From assembly GCA_012520845.1 (NCBI GenBank), contig JAAYNL010000025.1, positions 1 to 44,551 of the forward strand: a stretch of 44,551 nucleotides of DNA. The letters are read 5' to 3'. Position numbers and translations under genes: made by a program. This document shows, in pieces, positions 43,263 to 44,551 of the stretch. Under the pieces are notes generated by a model. That model had not been told where the DNA came from, searched no databases, and saw only the letters and a program-made list of their open reading frames with translations. This stretch comes from Thermoplasmatales archaeon. GTDB lineage: Archaea; Thermoplasmatota; Thermoplasmata; Methanomassiliicoccales; Methanomethylophilaceae. How positions within the stretch are numbered: position 1 is the first letter of the stretch; each line of letters begins with the position of its first letter.

Positions 43263-44551
43263 TCACCACCAACCCATGAGCCAGTAGAACACTGCCCTCA
43301 GTACCGTGATTACGTAATTGGCCGCCTGGTACAGGTCCTCCGGCCATGAAACGGGTATCAGGGATATTACGTAAGTCACGGTCTGTTCGCCGGAATAGTT
43401 GCCCTTTCCCGTAACGGTGGCGGTGTACGTCCCCTCCTCGGTGAGACCGGAATCGTTCCAGGACACGTCGTAGTCGGTTCCCTCGGCCAACGTCCTGGGG
43501 CCGTCCCTTATCGTGACGGCCGGCGCCTGTTTGAGGCCGTTGTAGGCGGCGGACGGTATCGTTTCCGGGGCCGGGAGGGCCTTGGCCCCTATGGCGAACT
43601 CGAATACGATGTTGTCATTTTTCCCGTCGGCCCATGCGAAGTTGGCCCTGTCCGTTATGGAAACGGCGACGGCCTGGGAGCCCGCGTCGGTCCTCCTGTT
43701 CCCGAATATGCCCATGGTGGAGGGGTTAAAGCCCTCCGGGCCGTAGATCTGCTCGCCTCCGTCGTAGACGAATTCGGTGTTATCGGCCGTGGGCATGTCG
43801 AGTTCGGCCCTGGTTATCTCGAAATAGACCTCGGCCCCATCCAGGGACACGTCGTAGTTGTCCCCTGCGGACAGGTCCCCGAGGCCGATGGCGTAGACCC
43901 CTACGTTGTGTCCCGTGGCCCTGTCCAGGGCTCCGTTGAAACCGTCTTCGCCCACCAGGTCCGTATGGGTGTAGGTGAGCCCCGGGTCGGCGCCGCCGAC
44001 GCCGTTGTAGGTCTTGGACTGCCCGGGTTCGGGGGTCACGGTCACCGCCTTCCTGTCTACCTTCAGGGTCCCTAGGTTCTCGGTCACGGTATAGTTTGCG
44101 GATGCGGCGGTCCCGTCGAACTCCAGGGCGTACGTGTTCGTGGAGGTCCCGGCATTGGTCTGGGAACCTGTGACCTCGAAGGTAGCTGTCTCTCCGGTTA
44201 CGAACCCGGTGACGCTTCCAACGGCCGTGAGGGCGGCTCCGTCGTAGGTCTTGGCGGCAGATCCGGTGGTCACGGTCAACTCCTTCTTGGCTATGGACCA
44301 GTCAATGTTCCTGGGCGACGGCCCCGAGTCGTTCCAAACGTACCCTGTGGCGAGGGTGGCGGTCGCCCGGTAGCTGTTGGCGTCGGTGCCGGTGTTCCCG
44401 GTTATCGTGTAGCCGATGCCCTCTGGGACCCCGGTCCGTTCAGTCCCGTCGTAGACCAGGCCGGCGGCCGCGGAGGGCGCCGTGGCGGTCCCTTTGTTTA
44501 CCGTGAGGGTCCCGTCGACGTACGTGATGTCGTAGTTGCCGGACGCGTAAC
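43263..44551 (-). CDS. Surface protein with MBG/Ig-like repeats (C-terminal part, runs off the window)
   Basis: The frame is open from the window edge to TGA at 43263, giving about 429 residues of a longer protein. It contains several beta-rich repeats of about 80-90 residues with the MBG/YDG hallmark: a KTYDG, LVYDG, KTYNG or FVYDG start, a G-N-Y or A-N-Y-T-V end and an L-T-V or L-K-V linker (for example GTLTVNKG, GTLKVDRK). These modules occur in large adhesin-like surface proteins. The C-terminus ends with a hydrophobic helix (AANYVITVLRAVFYWLMGWW), a likely membrane anchor. The N-terminus with any signal peptide is outside the window. Position at the edge prevents a full description. Confidence 0.85.
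   Translation of the reverse strand, partial: YASGNYDITYVDGTLTVNKGTATAPSAAAGLVYDGTERTGVPEGIGYTITGNTGTDANSYRATATLATGYVWNDSGPSPRNIDWSIAKKELTVTTGSAAKTYDGAALTAVGSVTGFVTGETATFEVTGSQTNAGTSTNTYALEFDGTAASANYTVTENLGTLKVDRKAVTVTPEPGQSKTYNGVGGADPGLTYTHTDLVGEDGFNGALDRATGHNVGVYAIGLGDLSAGDNYDVSLDGAEVYFEITRAELDMPTADNTEFVYDGGEQIYGPEGFNPSTMGIFGNRRTDAGSQAVAVSITDRANFAWADGKNDNIVFEFAIGAKALPAPETIPSAAYNGLKQAPAVTIRDGPRTLAEGTDYDVSWNDSGLTEEGTYTATVTGKGNYSGEQTVTYVISLIPVSWPEDLYQAANYVITVLRAVFYWLMGWW

Overview
The window reads as archaeal, most likely from a Methanomassiliicoccales-type methanogen (Thermoplasmata, Methanomethylophilaceae-like). The grounds are archaeal-only families (CobY, archaeal CobT, CbiZ, diphthine synthase, Trm5, ADP-forming acetyl-CoA synthetase, the COG1900/COG2122 homocysteine genes), archaeal TATA boxes about 25 nt before many start codons (leaderless transcripts), and stop codons that are 36 TGA, 5 TAA and no TAG in 41 genes. 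Amber avoidance fits a pyrrolysine user. The lineage is an inference; no marker gene in the window fixes it.

Layout. 0.3-4.6 kb: carAB. 4.6-5.1 kb: an ACT-domain regulator. 5.1-5.7 kb: a debris region with the tail of a restriction-modification methylase. 5.7-9.0 kb: an operon of asd plus three genes for making homocysteine directly from aspartate semialdehyde and sulfide. 9.0-10.9 kb: an accessory patch with a DUF3800-like gene, a candidate small RNA and ORF debris. 10.9-13.6 kb: hisG-hisC-hisA. 13.6-15.4 kb: an HTH regulator and an AAA/DUF4143 ATPase preceded by tandem 23-bp repeats. 15.5-20.2 kb: hisB-hisF-hisIE-PHP phosphatase-mtnP-cbiA/cfbB. 20.2-23.8 kb: gcvH, hypF and an ApgM-like gene. 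23.8-26.3 kb: two CobQ/CbiP paralogues on the minus strand. 26.4-27.9 kb: a second AAA/DUF4143 ATPase, preceded by four iterons spaced exactly 33 bp. 28.0-33.8 kb: cobT, then cobD-cbiB-cbiZ-cobS-cobY on the minus strand. 33.8-36.5 kb: an ABC-2 exporter. 36.5-43.0 kb: a dCTP deaminase/dUTPase-family gene, trm5, a Bro-N/Fic fusion, dphB, and a BioD-like/DRTGG gene with acetyl-CoA synthetase. 43.3 kb to the end: the C-terminal part of a surface protein with MBG-type repeats.

How the genes fit together. CarAB supplies carbamoyl phosphate, which HypF uses for [NiFe]-hydrogenase cyanide ligands. CbiA, CbiP, CobD, CbiB, CobY, CobS, CobT and CbiZ cover late corrinoid amidation, nucleotide-loop assembly and salvage. 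The his genes cover the pathway except hisD and hisH, which are not in the window.

The strongest unexpected signal is shared by three separate class-I glutamine amidotransferases. CarA, CbiA/CfbB and CbiP have each lost the glutaminase nucleophile cysteine (to Ser, Asp and Gly), and CarA and CbiP have also lost active-site histidines. A fourth gene, the second CobQ-like protein, lacks the glutaminase domain, and hisF lies here without hisH. Together this suggests that the organism feeds free ammonia, not glutamine, to several amidation reactions. A second theme is that both DUF4143 ATPase genes carry iterated direct repeats ending exactly at their TATA boxes.
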